Assembly (NCBI RefSeq): GCF_001693735.1
Contig: NZ_LWDV01000008.1
Coordinates: 186,001 to 250,000 of the forward strand
Length of the DNA: 64,000 nt
Direction of reading: 5' to 3'
Source of the DNA: Orenia metallireducens
GTDB lineage: Bacteria; Bacillota; Halanaerobiia; Halobacteroidales; Halobacteroidaceae
Within the stretch, counting starts at the first letter, position 1, and every line of letters begins with the position of its first letter. The notes under the pieces are model-generated. The model saw only the letters and a list, made by a program, of their open reading frames with translations. It did no database searches and had not been told where the DNA came from. The translations under genes were made by a program, and so were the position numbers. Below are positions 51,642 through 60,163 of this stretch, in pieces.

Positions 51642-52130
51642 ATGTGGAAAAAGTTACTTATAATTTTGCTAATATTAGCACTGATAGGATTTGGATTCTA
51701 TAAATTTATCTATTACCCCTTATATGCTAAGTATCAACAGAATATAATTCAACTTAGCCATCTTAAGACAGAATTGGACAATAAGAGTGTAGAAGTCTTA
51801 TCTTTAAAGAGTTTGGAAGATGATTATAAAAGTTTATTAGCAGAATTGGAGAGTGGAAGTGATAATAACCTTTTAAATAAAGCTCAAATAAATAGCTTTA
51901 TTATTAAATTAAATAGTTCGGAAATTATTAAAAATGTAGATTTTACTATACCTTCTAAGGAGAAAGTATTGATTTCTCTAGAATTGGATGGAGAGTTTGA
52001 AGCTATATATTATTTTTTAGATAGTATTGAGTACCTTTATAATACTGAAGCTATAAATATCAATAAGAGTGAAGATAAAATAGCAGTCAACTTATCCCTC
52101 CTATTTCCCATAGAGAGGAGTGGGCTATAA
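51642..52130 (+). CDS. pilO: PilO-like pilus assembly protein
   Basis: A 162-residue bitopic protein with an N-terminal helix (LLIILLILALIGFGFYKFIY), a coiled coil (about 28-70) and a ferredoxin-like periplasmic part (VLISLELDGEFEAIYYFLDS near 110-129), as in PilO. Starts 2 nt after pilN and abuts the next gene. It would pair with PilN to align PilM and PilQ. Confidence 0.75.
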   Translation: MWKKLLIILLILALIGFGFYKFIYYPLYAKYQQNIIQLSHLKTELDNKSVEVLSLKSLEDDYKSLLAELESGSDNNLLNKAQINSFIIKLNSSEIIKNVDFTIPSKEKVLISLELDGEFEAIYYFLDSIEYLYNTEAININKSEDKIAVNLSLLFPIERSGL

Positions 52131-52655
52131 TTGAGAAGGCTGATAATTTTAATATTGATGATAGGATTGATTTGTGGGTTATACTTTCACCACAAAGGTA
52201 ATTGGAAGCAAAGAGTAGAAAAGATAAATGAATTTAAAGCAAAATTAAATAATGCTAATTTTGAAGAAAGTAAAAAAGAAGATATAGACCCAGAAGATAA
52301 AAATCAAATCATAGATAATAACTTTGAGATTAAATCACCTTTTAATTCTAAGCTAGCGACAATTATGGGAGCTAAAAGAAAAGAAAGTAAGGCTAAAGAG
52401 GTTGAAGTTCAAGATATAATTAAAGAGGAAGAGAAGATAGAGATTCAAAGACCTGACTTTAAATTAAAGGGAATAGTGAGAATTGGTGAATATCAGCGGG
52501 TTAATGTAGAGTTTGCAGGAGAGTATAAACACCTTAGTAAAGGTGAAGTAATAGATGGATTTACTTTAGTAGATATCTCTAAAAATAGTGTTATCTTCAA
52601 AAAGGGTGAAAACTATTTTGAATTTAAAATCAATGGTTCAAATTATACGATATGA
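52131..52655 (+). CDS. PilP/GspC-like pilus assembly protein
   Basis: A 174-residue protein with one N-terminal helix (LIILILMIGLICGLYFHHKG), a long charged linker and a small C-terminal beta domain (PDFKLKGIVRIGEYQRVNVE, LSKGEVIDGFTLVDISKNSV). The C-terminal domain resembles the homology region of PilP/GspC, which contacts the secretin N domains. It starts at TTG 52131, directly after the pilO stop, with GAGAGGAG inside pilO. Assignment is by position and fold pattern. Confidence 0.65.
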   Translation: MRRLIILILMIGLICGLYFHHKGNWKQRVEKINEFKAKLNNANFEESKKEDIDPEDKNQIIDNNFEIKSPFNSKLATIMGAKRKESKAKEVEVQDIIKEEEKIEIQRPDFKLKGIVRIGEYQRVNVEFAGEYKHLSKGEVIDGFTLVDISKNSVIFKKGENYFEFKINGSNYTI

Positions 52656-53997
52656 AAACTTTCCTAAAAAGGAGGAGAGAGTAATTAAAAGAAAGAGGAT
52701 TAATCAACTTATACTAATATTACTGCTATTATTCTTATTTAATTTTACTGGACAAGCATCCTATCAGCAAGAGAAGATTAATCTTAACTTTAAGGAGATG
52801 GACTTAATAGAGGCCTTTAGAATCCTGGCAGAGACAGCAGAGATGAATATAGCCACTGATAGCTCGATAGAGGGCAAGATTACCCTTTATTTAGACAATG
52901 TGTCCTTCTTAGAAGCGATGGATATTCTAACTAAGACCAATGGTTTAAGCTATAGAATTATTCATAATACCATCTTTGTTGCTCCTACTGAGAAGATAAA
53001 GAAGAATTATGAAGCTAAGCTAACTAGAGTCTTTAAACTCAAAAACTCTGACCCAGAAAAGATCAAAGAGAATCTAGACCATTTAATCGATGATGGAGCA
53101 ATCAAGATTAATCAACGCACTAATAGTCTGATTATTACAACTTATGAAAGTAACTTTGACCAAATTGAAGAGACTATTGCTGCCTTAGATTATTCTAGAA
53201 GGCAGATTGCTTTACAGGTTCGATTTGAGGAGATATCCCATACAGGGTTAAAGGAGTTAGGTGTAAACTGGGAACTTTCAGGTGAAGGTAAGACTGGTGA
53301 TAGTGGGTCATCTACTACACCGAATTTGAAGATTGGTAACTTAAACTTTGATTATAGTATCTCTTTAGAGGCTTTAGAGACTTCAGGGGTAGCCAATGTT
53401 TTGGCAAATCCTAAGATTACAACTATCGAAGGTGAAGAGGCTAATATCAATATTGGTGATGAAATTCCTATTTTAACCAATAAGAGAACAAGTGAAGATG
53501 GTGATGAGGTTTCTCAAGAGATAGAGTTTAAGAATATCGGGATTGATTTGAAGATAACCCCTAAAATAACTGATGAGGATAGTATCTTTATCGATTTACA
53601 GCCAGAGATAACTACTTTTTTAGAGTGGGTTGAGATTAATGGAAGCCGTTATCCCACAGTAAGTATAAAGAAGGTTGGAACCAAAGTCAAAGTGAATAAT
53701 GGAGAAACTCTTGCTATTGGTGGGTTGATTCAAGAGAAGGAGTATGAAACTATGTCTAAGGTTCCTCTTTTGGGTGATCTGCCTATTTTAGGCAAGTTAT
53801 TTAGTCAAAAGAATTTTGAAAATGAAAAGAGAGAGTTGATTATCTTTATTACTCCTAAAATCATTAATGATAATGAACTAGAGAGTTCAACGGAAAAGCA
53901 AAGAGAGAAGGAGTCTATAGAAAATAATAAGAAAGAAAATATAAGTTTAAAGAAAGAGCTAGATGATAAGGAAGAGCTATTATTAGTTTCAAGTTAA
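52633..53997 (+). CDS. pilQ: Type IV pilus secretin PilQ (GspD family)
   Basis: Outer-membrane secretin through which the pilus emerges. A signal-like helix (INQLILILLLLFLFNFTGQA) precedes an STN/N0 domain (INLNFKEMDLIEAFRILAET), an N1 domain (RVFKLKNSDPEKIKENLDHL) and the C-terminal secretin core (GVANVLANPKITTIEGEEAN, then KVPLLGDLPILGKLFSQ, GFE-type end FITPKI). The start is uncertain. ATG 52633 lies inside the previous gene without a ribosome-binding site, whereas GGAGGAGAG (52671-52679) points to a non-AUG start, ATT at 52684. It lacks pilT or pilD nearby. The 3' end may be truncated (see 53987). Confidence 0.88.
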   Translation: MVQIIRYENFPKKEERVIKRKRINQLILILLLLFLFNFTGQASYQQEKINLNFKEMDLIEAFRILAETAEMNIATDSSIEGKITLYLDNVSFLEAMDILTKTNGLSYRIIHNTIFVAPTEKIKKNYEAKLTRVFKLKNSDPEKIKENLDHLIDDGAIKINQRTNSLIITTYESNFDQIEETIAALDYSRRQIALQVRFEEISHTGLKELGVNWELSGEGKTGDSGSSTTPNLKIGNLNFDYSISLEALETSGVANVLANPKITTIEGEEANINIGDEIPILTNKRTSEDGDEVSQEIEFKNIGIDLKITPKITDEDSIFIDLQPEITTFLEWVEINGSRYPTVSIKKVGTKVKVNNGETLAIGGLIQEKEYETMSKVPLLGDLPILGKLFSQKNFENEKRELIIFITPKIINDNELESSTEKQREKESIENNKKENISLKKELDDKEELLLVSS

Positions 53998-54085
53998 AAA
54001 CAAAGCTTTGGCTCAAAATCTTAAAAAGCAGGGCTTTAAATTTTATACTAAGGAATTTAAATATCACAAGGGATATGAATTATAG
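53987..54085 (+). pseudogene. Out-of-frame SPOR-like remnant behind pilQ
   Basis: In a frame shifted from pilQ, an uninterrupted stretch reads FQVKNKALAQNLKKQGFKFY and continues TKEFKYHKGYEL to TAG at 54083. The pattern (aromatic-Q-V, A-x2-LA-x-NL-K-x2-GF) is that of a SPOR peptidoglycan-binding domain. It has no start or ribosome-binding site of its own and overlaps the last codons of pilQ, whose tail ELLLVSS would read well as the front of such a domain. A small deletion near 53990-54000 could have split it from pilQ. Confidence 0.5.
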
Positions 54086-54337
54086 TAATGATCAAATTAA
54101 TGAATTGGGCTTAAATATAGGCAAGTGATGATATTAAGAGATTAATAGTTAATAAGTAATATTAATAGTTTAAGCCTCTATATTTTAATTAAATTTAGTT
54201 TTAAGGAAGGAGTCTCTCAACTATCCCTAGCTAAGCTAAATATAGCAATTACTTTTTTTTATTGATTAGATATGTTATAATAAAATTTAATGTAATCATT
54301 TCTAAATTATAAAAAGTCAGTCTAAAGGGAGGCGTTT
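54086..54337. other. Spacer between the pilus cluster and the DHH-CBS gene
   Basis: No gene seen. TATAAT at about 54277-54282 sits in an AT-rich run that may hold the promoter for 54338, but no good -35 accompanies it. I see no terminator for the pilus operon. Confidence 0.45.
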
Positions 54338-56971
54338 ATGGAGATAATTATTAGTCATCAAAGAACTGATTTTGATGGACTAGCTTCTATGGTAGCAGCA
54401 CAGAGGTTACATCCTCAAGCTACTATGGTCTTTTCAGGTAAGTTAACTAATAATGTAAAGAAATTTACAACTCTATATAAAGGTAGAATTCCTATTAAGT
54501 ATGCTAAAGAGATAGATAAATCTAAAGTTACTAAAGTAATTATGGTAGATACTAGAGTAGCATCTAGAGTAGGTGCTTTTTCTAAGTTAGTAGGAAGTGA
54601 TGGGGTGGATGTATTGATTTATGATCATCACCTTGAGCGACAGAGAAGTTTAGAGAATGCCAAGGAGGTTATCGAAGAGGTTGGAGCAACAACTACTATG
54701 TTGGTCAGTAGATTGAAGAAGAAAAATATTGAGATAACCTCATTTGAAGCTACTTTATTTGCTTTAGGAATTTATGAAGATACTGGTTGCTTAGTCTATA
54801 AAAGTACTACTGCTAAAGATGCTCAGGCAGTAGCTTATTTATTGGAGAAAGGGGCTAACCTAGAAGTTGTAGAAGAGTATATAGAGTACTCTTTGAATCG
54901 AAAGCAGCATCAGTTATTCAATAAATTATTGGACTCTATTCATCCAATCAATATTAAAGGCTTTAAAGTCGATATCTTTCAAGCAGAGGTTGATGAGTAT
55001 ATCCCAGACATTTCACTATTAGCACATAAATTAAATGAGTTACATAACTCTGATGCTTTATTTGTATTAGTCAAATATGATGGTAAGGTTCTGATTATTG
55101 GTCGTAGCAACAATGACAGCATCAATGTAGCAGAGATATTGAAATATTATGGTGGTGGTGGTCATACTAGGGCAGCTTCAGCTACTTTGAAAGCTGATGA
55201 GAATAAAGATTTACTTGATTATCAAGAGGATCTATTATGTATTGTTAAAGAAAGGGTAAATCCGGCAGTCTTGGTCAAGGATATTATGTCAAGTCCTGTT
55301 AAGACCATAACACCTGATACAGCTATGGGAAGAGCCGATGAAATTATGTTTGAGGAAGGTTATTCTGGATTGATAGTTGCAGATGATAACGATATTGTGG
55401 GGATTATATCTCGCAATGATATAGATAAGGTTAGAAAGCATGGTTTATTACATGCTCCAGTTAAGGGCTATATGTCTAATGAAGTGGTTACCATTAATGA
55501 AGAGGCATCTTTAAAGGAGGTACAAGATGCTATTGTCGATAATAATGTTGGTCGCCTGCCGGTACTTGATTCTGAAGGTAATTTGGCAGGGATTATTACT
55601 AGAAATGATTTATTAAGAATATTTTATGGTAGGGATGATTATCTGAAAAATAGGCAGAATCTCTATGGTAGAAGTCTAGTAAAGGTACAAGAGAAGAGAT
55701 ATGATATTAGTAATAGATTAAATTTGATTGATCAAAAGACTCTTGACTTATTCAAAAGAGCAGGAGCTTTAGCAGAGAGTTTAGGGTATAATTTATATAT
55801 TGTTGGTGGGTTTGTCCGTGATTTATTGTTAAGTCAGACCAATCTAGACTTAGATTTAGTGGTAGAAGGTGATGGAATCGAATTTGCTCGTAGGCTCAAT
55901 AAGGAGTTGAGAGGAGAACTTGATATCTATCATGAATTTGGTACAGCAGTTTTAACCTTAGAGGATGGACTCAAATTGGATATTGCTACTACTAGAGTCG
56001 AGTATTACTCTGGAATTGCTAGTCTCCCTGAGGTGGAGCTTGGTTGTATTCAGCAGGACCTCTTTAGAAGAGATTTCTCTATTAATGCTTTGGCTATTCA
56101 GTTAAATGGTCATTCTTTTGGTCAACTTGTCGACTATTTTAATGGGAGAGAAGATTTAGAAAGAGGAATTATTAGATTATTACATAATTTCAGTCTATAT
56201 GATGATCCCACTAGAATCTTTAGAGGTTTGCGCTTTGCTAGCCGTTATGGATTTAAATTTGAGCCGCGTACTAAAGAGCTAATCAAGCAAGCTGTTAATT
56301 TAGATGTTATAGAGAAGTTAAGTAGTAATAGACTATTTACAAAACTACAACTTGGATTACAGGATAAGTATCCAATTAAGTTTATTAATCTATTGAAAGA
56401 GGAGAATATTTTAATCTATATATCTAAAGATATAATTTGGGATGAAGATAAAGAAGAGTTGGCTACTAAAGTAGCAGAGGTATTAGAATGGTTGAAGACT
56501 TTGAACCTCTCCTTTAAATTCGATGAATGGGTTCTTTATTTAATGGTTCTAATCTGGGGAATGAATCATAAGCAGGTTAAAGAGTTTAATCAGAAATTTA
56601 ATTTAAATAAGAATCTATCTTATCGACTCTTCTTTACTCTAGAGCTTGATAATCTTATTAGTAATTTGAAAGGTACACAGGATAATAGTGAGATCTACTA
56701 TCTATTAGAAGGATGTGCTATTGAAGATTTACTGTTGTTGTTAATTAAAGACTTTACTTTAAAGGATAAGGTTAAGTTATATTTAGAAGAGTTACGATGG
56801 ATAGATATCAAAGTCTCTGGAGAGGATATTATTGAGTTTGGTTATAAGCCAGGGCCTTTCTTCCAAGATGCTTTGAAAGCAGTGAAGAAGGCTAAATTGG
56901 ATGGTAAGATTGAAAATCATAAAGAAGAGCAGGATTATCTGCGAAATTATATAGAAAAGAGGGGTGAATAA
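54338..56971 (+). CDS. DHH phosphoesterase-CBS pair-tRNA nucleotidyltransferase fusion
   Basis: An 877-residue three-part protein. Residues about 1-300 are a DHH/DHHA1 phosphoesterase: ISHQRTDFDGLASMVAAQRL, VIMVDTRVASR, DVLIYDHHLER and GGGGHTRAASATLK. Two CBS domains follow (about 312-435: IMSSPVKTITPDTAMGRADE, VKGYMSNEVVTINEEASLKE). From about 470 comes a class II poly(A) polymerase/tRNA nucleotidyltransferase head: LYIVGGFVRDLLLSQTNLDL with DLDLVVEG carrying the metal Asp pair, then RRDFSINALAIQL and YDDPTRIFRGLRFASRYGF. Similar fusions are known as A-adding or CCA-adding enzymes. The DHH part may act on oligonucleotides. AGGGAGGCG precedes the ATG. Confidence 0.9.
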   Translation: MEIIISHQRTDFDGLASMVAAQRLHPQATMVFSGKLTNNVKKFTTLYKGRIPIKYAKEIDKSKVTKVIMVDTRVASRVGAFSKLVGSDGVDVLIYDHHLERQRSLENAKEVIEEVGATTTMLVSRLKKKNIEITSFEATLFALGIYEDTGCLVYKSTTAKDAQAVAYLLEKGANLEVVEEYIEYSLNRKQHQLFNKLLDSIHPINIKGFKVDIFQAEVDEYIPDISLLAHKLNELHNSDALFVLVKYDGKVLIIGRSNNDSINVAEILKYYGGGGHTRAASATLKADENKDLLDYQEDLLCIVKERVNPAVLVKDIMSSPVKTITPDTAMGRADEIMFEEGYSGLIVADDNDIVGIISRNDIDKVRKHGLLHAPVKGYMSNEVVTINEEASLKEVQDAIVDNNVGRLPVLDSEGNLAGIITRNDLLRIFYGRDDYLKNRQNLYGRSLVKVQEKRYDISNRLNLIDQKTLDLFKRAGALAESLGYNLYIVGGFVRDLLLSQTNLDLDLVVEGDGIEFARRLNKELRGELDIYHEFGTAVLTLEDGLKLDIATTRVEYYSGIASLPEVELGCIQQDLFRRDFSINALAIQLNGHSFGQLVDYFNGREDLERGIIRLLHNFSLYDDPTRIFRGLRFASRYGFKFEPRTKELIKQAVNLDVIEKLSSNRLFTKLQLGLQDKYPIKFINLLKEENILIYISKDIIWDEDKEELATKVAEVLEWLKTLNLSFKFDEWVLYLMVLIWGMNHKQVKEFNQKFNLNKNLSYRLFFTLELDNLISNLKGTQDNSEIYYLLEGCAIEDLLLLLIKDFTLKDKVKLYLEELRWIDIKVSGEDIIEFGYKPGPFFQDALKAVKKAKLDGKIENHKEEQDYLRNYIEKRGE

Positions 56972-56972
56972 A

Positions 56973-57599
56973 GTGAATACAATTGCAGAGTTCGCCTTAT
57001 TAATACCTATTTTATTATTATCCTTATCCTTTCATGAGTATGCTCATGGTAAGGCTGCAGATTTGTTAGGTGATCCAACACCTAAGATGACTGGTCGTTT
57101 AACCTTAAATCCTTTGGCACATTTAGATCCGATAGGGACATTGTTTTTACTTATTACCCGTAGATTTGGTTGGGCTAAGCCAGTACAGGTCAATCCTCGT
57201 TACTTTAAAGATCGTAAAAAAGGAATGATGTTAGTAGGATTGGCTGGTCCTTTATCAAATATAACACTAGCTATAATCTTTGCTTTCTTATATAGATTTG
57301 TTGGTGACTTTTTTTACAGTCTGCTAGATCCAAGGATCGTTAATACTCTATTTATAACAGGAATTTATCTGAATTTAGGATTGGCTGTCTTTAATTTATT
57401 GCCAGTACCACCTTTAGATGGTTCTAAGATATTGGCTGGATTGTTGCCAGCTAGTATGAATAATGTTATCTATAATTTAGAAGCTTATGGGCCTTTTATT
57501 TTATTATTCTTACTCTTTACCGATGGAATTGGAGTAATATTAGGTCCTGCTATAAATGTTTTACGCATAGGAATCTTTAAATTGGTAGGATTGATGTGA
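56973..57599 (+). CDS. Site-2-type M50 metalloprotease
   Basis: A ~208-residue membrane protease. The zinc site HEYAHGKAADLLGDPTPKMT (HExxH, about 21-25) lies in the first helix region, and the Asp ligand is in FNLLPVPPLDGSKILAGLLP (about 148-167). GPLSNITLAIIFAFLYRF is the usual helix between. The family is of the small YwhC/SpoIVFB-like type without PDZ. I prefer GTG 56973, after GAGGGGTGA; GTG 56964 lies inside that site and the upstream gene. Substrate unknown. In related firmicutes it also lies beside trpS and scpAB. Confidence 0.88.
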   Translation: MNTIAEFALLIPILLLSLSFHEYAHGKAADLLGDPTPKMTGRLTLNPLAHLDPIGTLFLLITRRFGWAKPVQVNPRYFKDRKKGMMLVGLAGPLSNITLAIIFAFLYRFVGDFFYSLLDPRIVNTLFITGIYLNLGLAVFNLLPVPPLDGSKILAGLLPASMNNVIYNLEAYGPFILLFLLFTDGIGVILGPAINVLRIGIFKLVGLM

Positions 57600-57635
57600 T
57601 AGAGTGAAGAGATTTGATAATGATTATTATTAGTC

Positions 57636-57671
57636 TCTTACTTGTTACTTGTCACTAGTTACTCATTACTG
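57636..57671. repeat. 7-bp-period array (ACTYGTY type)
   Basis: Units: TCTTACT, TGTTACT, TGTCACT, AGTTACT, CATTACT. It lies just before the trpS ribosome-binding site. Confidence 0.82.
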
Positions 57672-57695
57672 AATTTAAAAAAGGGAGGATTTGTT

Positions 57696-58682
57696 ATGTC
57701 GAAGAAAGGAACAATATTAAGTGGGATGCGTTCCACTGGAAAGTTACATTTGGGTCATTTAGTTGGAGTGCTTGATAACTGGAAGCAGCTCCAAGATGAA
57801 TATAACTGTATCTTTGAGGTTGCTGACTGGCATGCATTAACAACTAAATATGAAGATACTTCCGAGCTACAAGAGAATATCAGAGATCAGGTAATTAATT
57901 GGATTGCTGCAGGAATTGACCCTGAAAGAAGCATTATCTTTGTGCAATCCCATGTTCCAGAGATTGCTGAACTGAACTTATTATTGTCAATGATTGTATC
58001 AGTGTCACGTTTAGAGAGAAATCCAACTTATAAAGAGCAGGTTCAAGAGTTGGGAGTAAAGGACTCTATACCTTTTGGTCTTTTAGAGTATCCAGTACTA
58101 CAGGCTGCTGATATCTTAGTCTTTAAAGGTACTACAGTACCAGTTGGTGAAGATCAATTACCACATATTGAGATTACAAGGGAGCTTGCTCGAAGATTTA
58201 ATCACTTATATGGTGAGACCTTCCCAGAGCCTGAGGCTAAATTAGGTGAGGTTACTAAATTATTAGGTTTAGATGGTCGTAAGATGAGTAAGAGTTATGG
58301 TAACTCTATTTATTTGGCTGATAGCCCTGAAGAGATTGAAAGAAAGGTTAAGAGTATGGTGACAGACCCACAAAGAATCAGGTTAAAAGACCCTGGTAAT
58401 CCTGAGGTTTGTTCAGTTTATTCTTATCATAAGTTATTTAGCAAAGATAGAGTTGAAGAGGTAGCAGGGGGGTGCCGTAATGCTACTTTAGGCTGTATGG
58501 ACTGTAAGAAGATACTATCAAATTCAATTATAGACTACTTATCTGAAATCCATCAGAAGAGAAGAGAGTTAGAGGAGAATCCTGAAATCATTGATGAGAT
58601 TTTAGCTGAAGGTGCTAAAAAAGCTAGAGCTATAGCTAAAAAGACATTAAATGAAGTTAGAGGTGCTATGAATCTAAGATAG
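57696..58682 (+). CDS. trpS: Tryptophanyl-tRNA synthetase
   Basis: A 328-residue class I aminoacyl-tRNA synthetase. The HIGH-like motif is STGKLHLGHLVGVL (about 12-25) and the KMSKS motif is GLDGRKMSKSYGNSIYLADS (about 189-208). VADWHALTT and PVGEDQLPHIEITRELARRF form the substrate pocket. A Cys-rich stretch (GGCRNATLGCMDCKK, about 260-274) is seen in a subset of TrpS enzymes. The start is ATG 57696 with GGGAGG upstream; the longer in-frame TTG at 57642 falls in the heptad array. No T-box leader is visible. Confidence 0.95.
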   Translation: MSKKGTILSGMRSTGKLHLGHLVGVLDNWKQLQDEYNCIFEVADWHALTTKYEDTSELQENIRDQVINWIAAGIDPERSIIFVQSHVPEIAELNLLLSMIVSVSRLERNPTYKEQVQELGVKDSIPFGLLEYPVLQAADILVFKGTTVPVGEDQLPHIEITRELARRFNHLYGETFPEPEAKLGEVTKLLGLDGRKMSKSYGNSIYLADSPEEIERKVKSMVTDPQRIRLKDPGNPEVCSVYSYHKLFSKDRVEEVAGGCRNATLGCMDCKKILSNSIIDYLSEIHQKRRELEENPEIIDEILAEGAKKARAIAKKTLNEVRGAMNLR

Positions 58683-58698
58683 AGTTAGAGGTGAAAGT

Positions 58699-59460
58699 AT
58701 GGGCTATGAAGTAAAGATTGATGCTTTTCAAGGTCCTATCGATCTATTGATGCATTTATTGAAGAAGAATAAAGTAGAAATTTATGATATTCCTATTGCA
58801 GAAGTTACCCGCCAGTATTTAGATTACATTGCTAATATGCAGAAGCTAGATTTAGATGTGGCCAGTGAATTTCTAATTATGGCAGCACAACTAATGGAGA
58901 TAAAAGCCCAGACCTTATTACCTAAAGAGAAGAATGATAATGAGGAAGAAGTAGACCCTCGCCAAGAGTTGGTAGAGAAGCTATTAGAGTATAAGAAGTA
59001 TAAACAGTTAGCCTTACAGCTACAAGAATTTGAACAGGAACAGAGAAAGTCATATACTCGTAATGTAGCCCCTTTGTTAAGTGGCTTAGAGTTTGAAAAG
59101 TCCAATCCCTTAGAGGGGGTTACTATAGATCAATTCATTTCTGCTTTTCATAAAGCATTGAAGAAGAAGACTAAAAAGAGTGATAAGAAAGAAGAAGAGC
59201 AGGTAGATACTTTAGATAAATTAAAAGCAGAAGAGATTACCATTAAAGAGCAGCAAGGCTATATTATGCAAAGATTAGTTGCAGTTGGTGATGAAATCAG
59301 CTTTATGGACTTGTTCTCTCAGTTTAGCTCTAGATTAGAGATAGTTGTTACTTTTATGGCATTGCTAGAGTTGATTAAAATTAATGAGGTTAAGATTAAA
59401 CAGGATAATAATTTTGATGAGATTAAGATTTACCGTTTGGGGAGTGGTGGTCGGTGCTAA
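58699..59460 (+). CDS. scpA: Segregation and condensation protein A
   Basis: A 253-residue kleisin subunit that joins SMC heads and works with ScpB in chromosome compaction. The N-terminal EVKIDAFQGPIDLLMHLLKK and VTRQYLDYIANMQKLDLDVA segments and the C-terminal winged helix (SFMDLFSQFSSRLEIVVTFM, ALLELIKINEVKI) are characteristic. AGAGGTGA lies upstream of the ATG. Overlaps scpB by 7 nt. Confidence 0.95.
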   Translation: MGYEVKIDAFQGPIDLLMHLLKKNKVEIYDIPIAEVTRQYLDYIANMQKLDLDVASEFLIMAAQLMEIKAQTLLPKEKNDNEEEVDPRQELVEKLLEYKKYKQLALQLQEFEQEQRKSYTRNVAPLLSGLEFEKSNPLEGVTIDQFISAFHKALKKKTKKSDKKEEEQVDTLDKLKAEEITIKEQQGYIMQRLVAVGDEISFMDLFSQFSSRLEIVVTFMALLELIKINEVKIKQDNNFDEIKIYRLGSGGRC

Positions 59461-59987
59461 GTAAAGTTGAAGTAAAGGCTGCGATAGAAGCATTATTATT
59501 TATGGCAACAGATCCTTTGCCCATAAAGGTTATTAAAGAGGTCCTAGATATTGGGGTTAAAGATATCAAAGATGCTTTAGAACTTCTTGAAGCAGAATAT
59601 ACTCGGGGAGATAAAGGGATTGAGTTGGTACAGGTTAGTAATGGTTATCAGCTACAGACCAAAGCAGAGTTTCTTCCCTTTATCAAGGAATTACATAAAC
59701 CAGAGATGAATAATACTTTAAGCCAAGCTGCTTTAGAGACTTTAGCAATTATAGCTTATAAACAACCTGCAACTAGAGCAGAGATTGAAGATATTAGAGG
59801 GGTTAATGTTGAGAAGGCTTTAAAGACTTTACAGAAGCGAGGTTTAATAGAAGAGCAAGGGAGAAAGGACACTATAGGAAACCCAATTCTTTATGGAACT
59901 ACAGATGAATTCTTACAGTATATGGGTATGAATAGCCTAGATGAGCTACCACCAGCTCAAGAATTTACAGAGCTATATGATGAATAG
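59454..59987 (+). CDS. scpB: Segregation and condensation protein B
   Basis: A 177-residue protein made of two winged helices: EVKAAIEALLFMATDPLPIK at the start and SQAALETLAIIAYKQPATRA (about 89-108), followed by RKDTIGNPILYGTTDEFLQY. ScpB dimers bind ScpA within the SMC complex. It starts at GTG 59454 within the end of scpA. A terminator follows. Confidence 0.95.
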   Translation: MLSKVEVKAAIEALLFMATDPLPIKVIKEVLDIGVKDIKDALELLEAEYTRGDKGIELVQVSNGYQLQTKAEFLPFIKELHKPEMNNTLSQAALETLAIIAYKQPATRAEIEDIRGVNVEKALKTLQKRGLIEEQGRKDTIGNPILYGTTDEFLQYMGMNSLDELPPAQEFTELYDE

Positions 59988-60027
59988 ATAGATAAAGAAA
60001 TTTAAAATCTAATTAAAGTATAATTGT

Positions 60028-60061
60028 AAAAACCAGGTACTTTAAAGTACCTGGTTTTTTG
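60028..60061 (+). terminator. Rho-independent terminator after scpB
   Basis: AAAACCAGGTACTTT and its exact complement, ending in TTTTTT. Confidence 0.92.
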
Positions 60062-60163
60062 TTATAAGATGGTGAAAAATTATAGAAGAGGGTTTTCTAA
60101 ATAAATAGCTAATATAATATTTATTTGATTATGGATATTGCTAAGAATAAATAAAAAGGAGTT

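Noticed and set aside
6270-57671. Heptad arrays as CRISPR
   Set aside because: Units are 7 bp with no spacers, arrays are short, and no cas genes are present.
57600-57695. T-box leader before trpS
   Set aside because: The spacer is under 100 nt, is mostly a heptad array, and has no specifier stem or T-box sequence.
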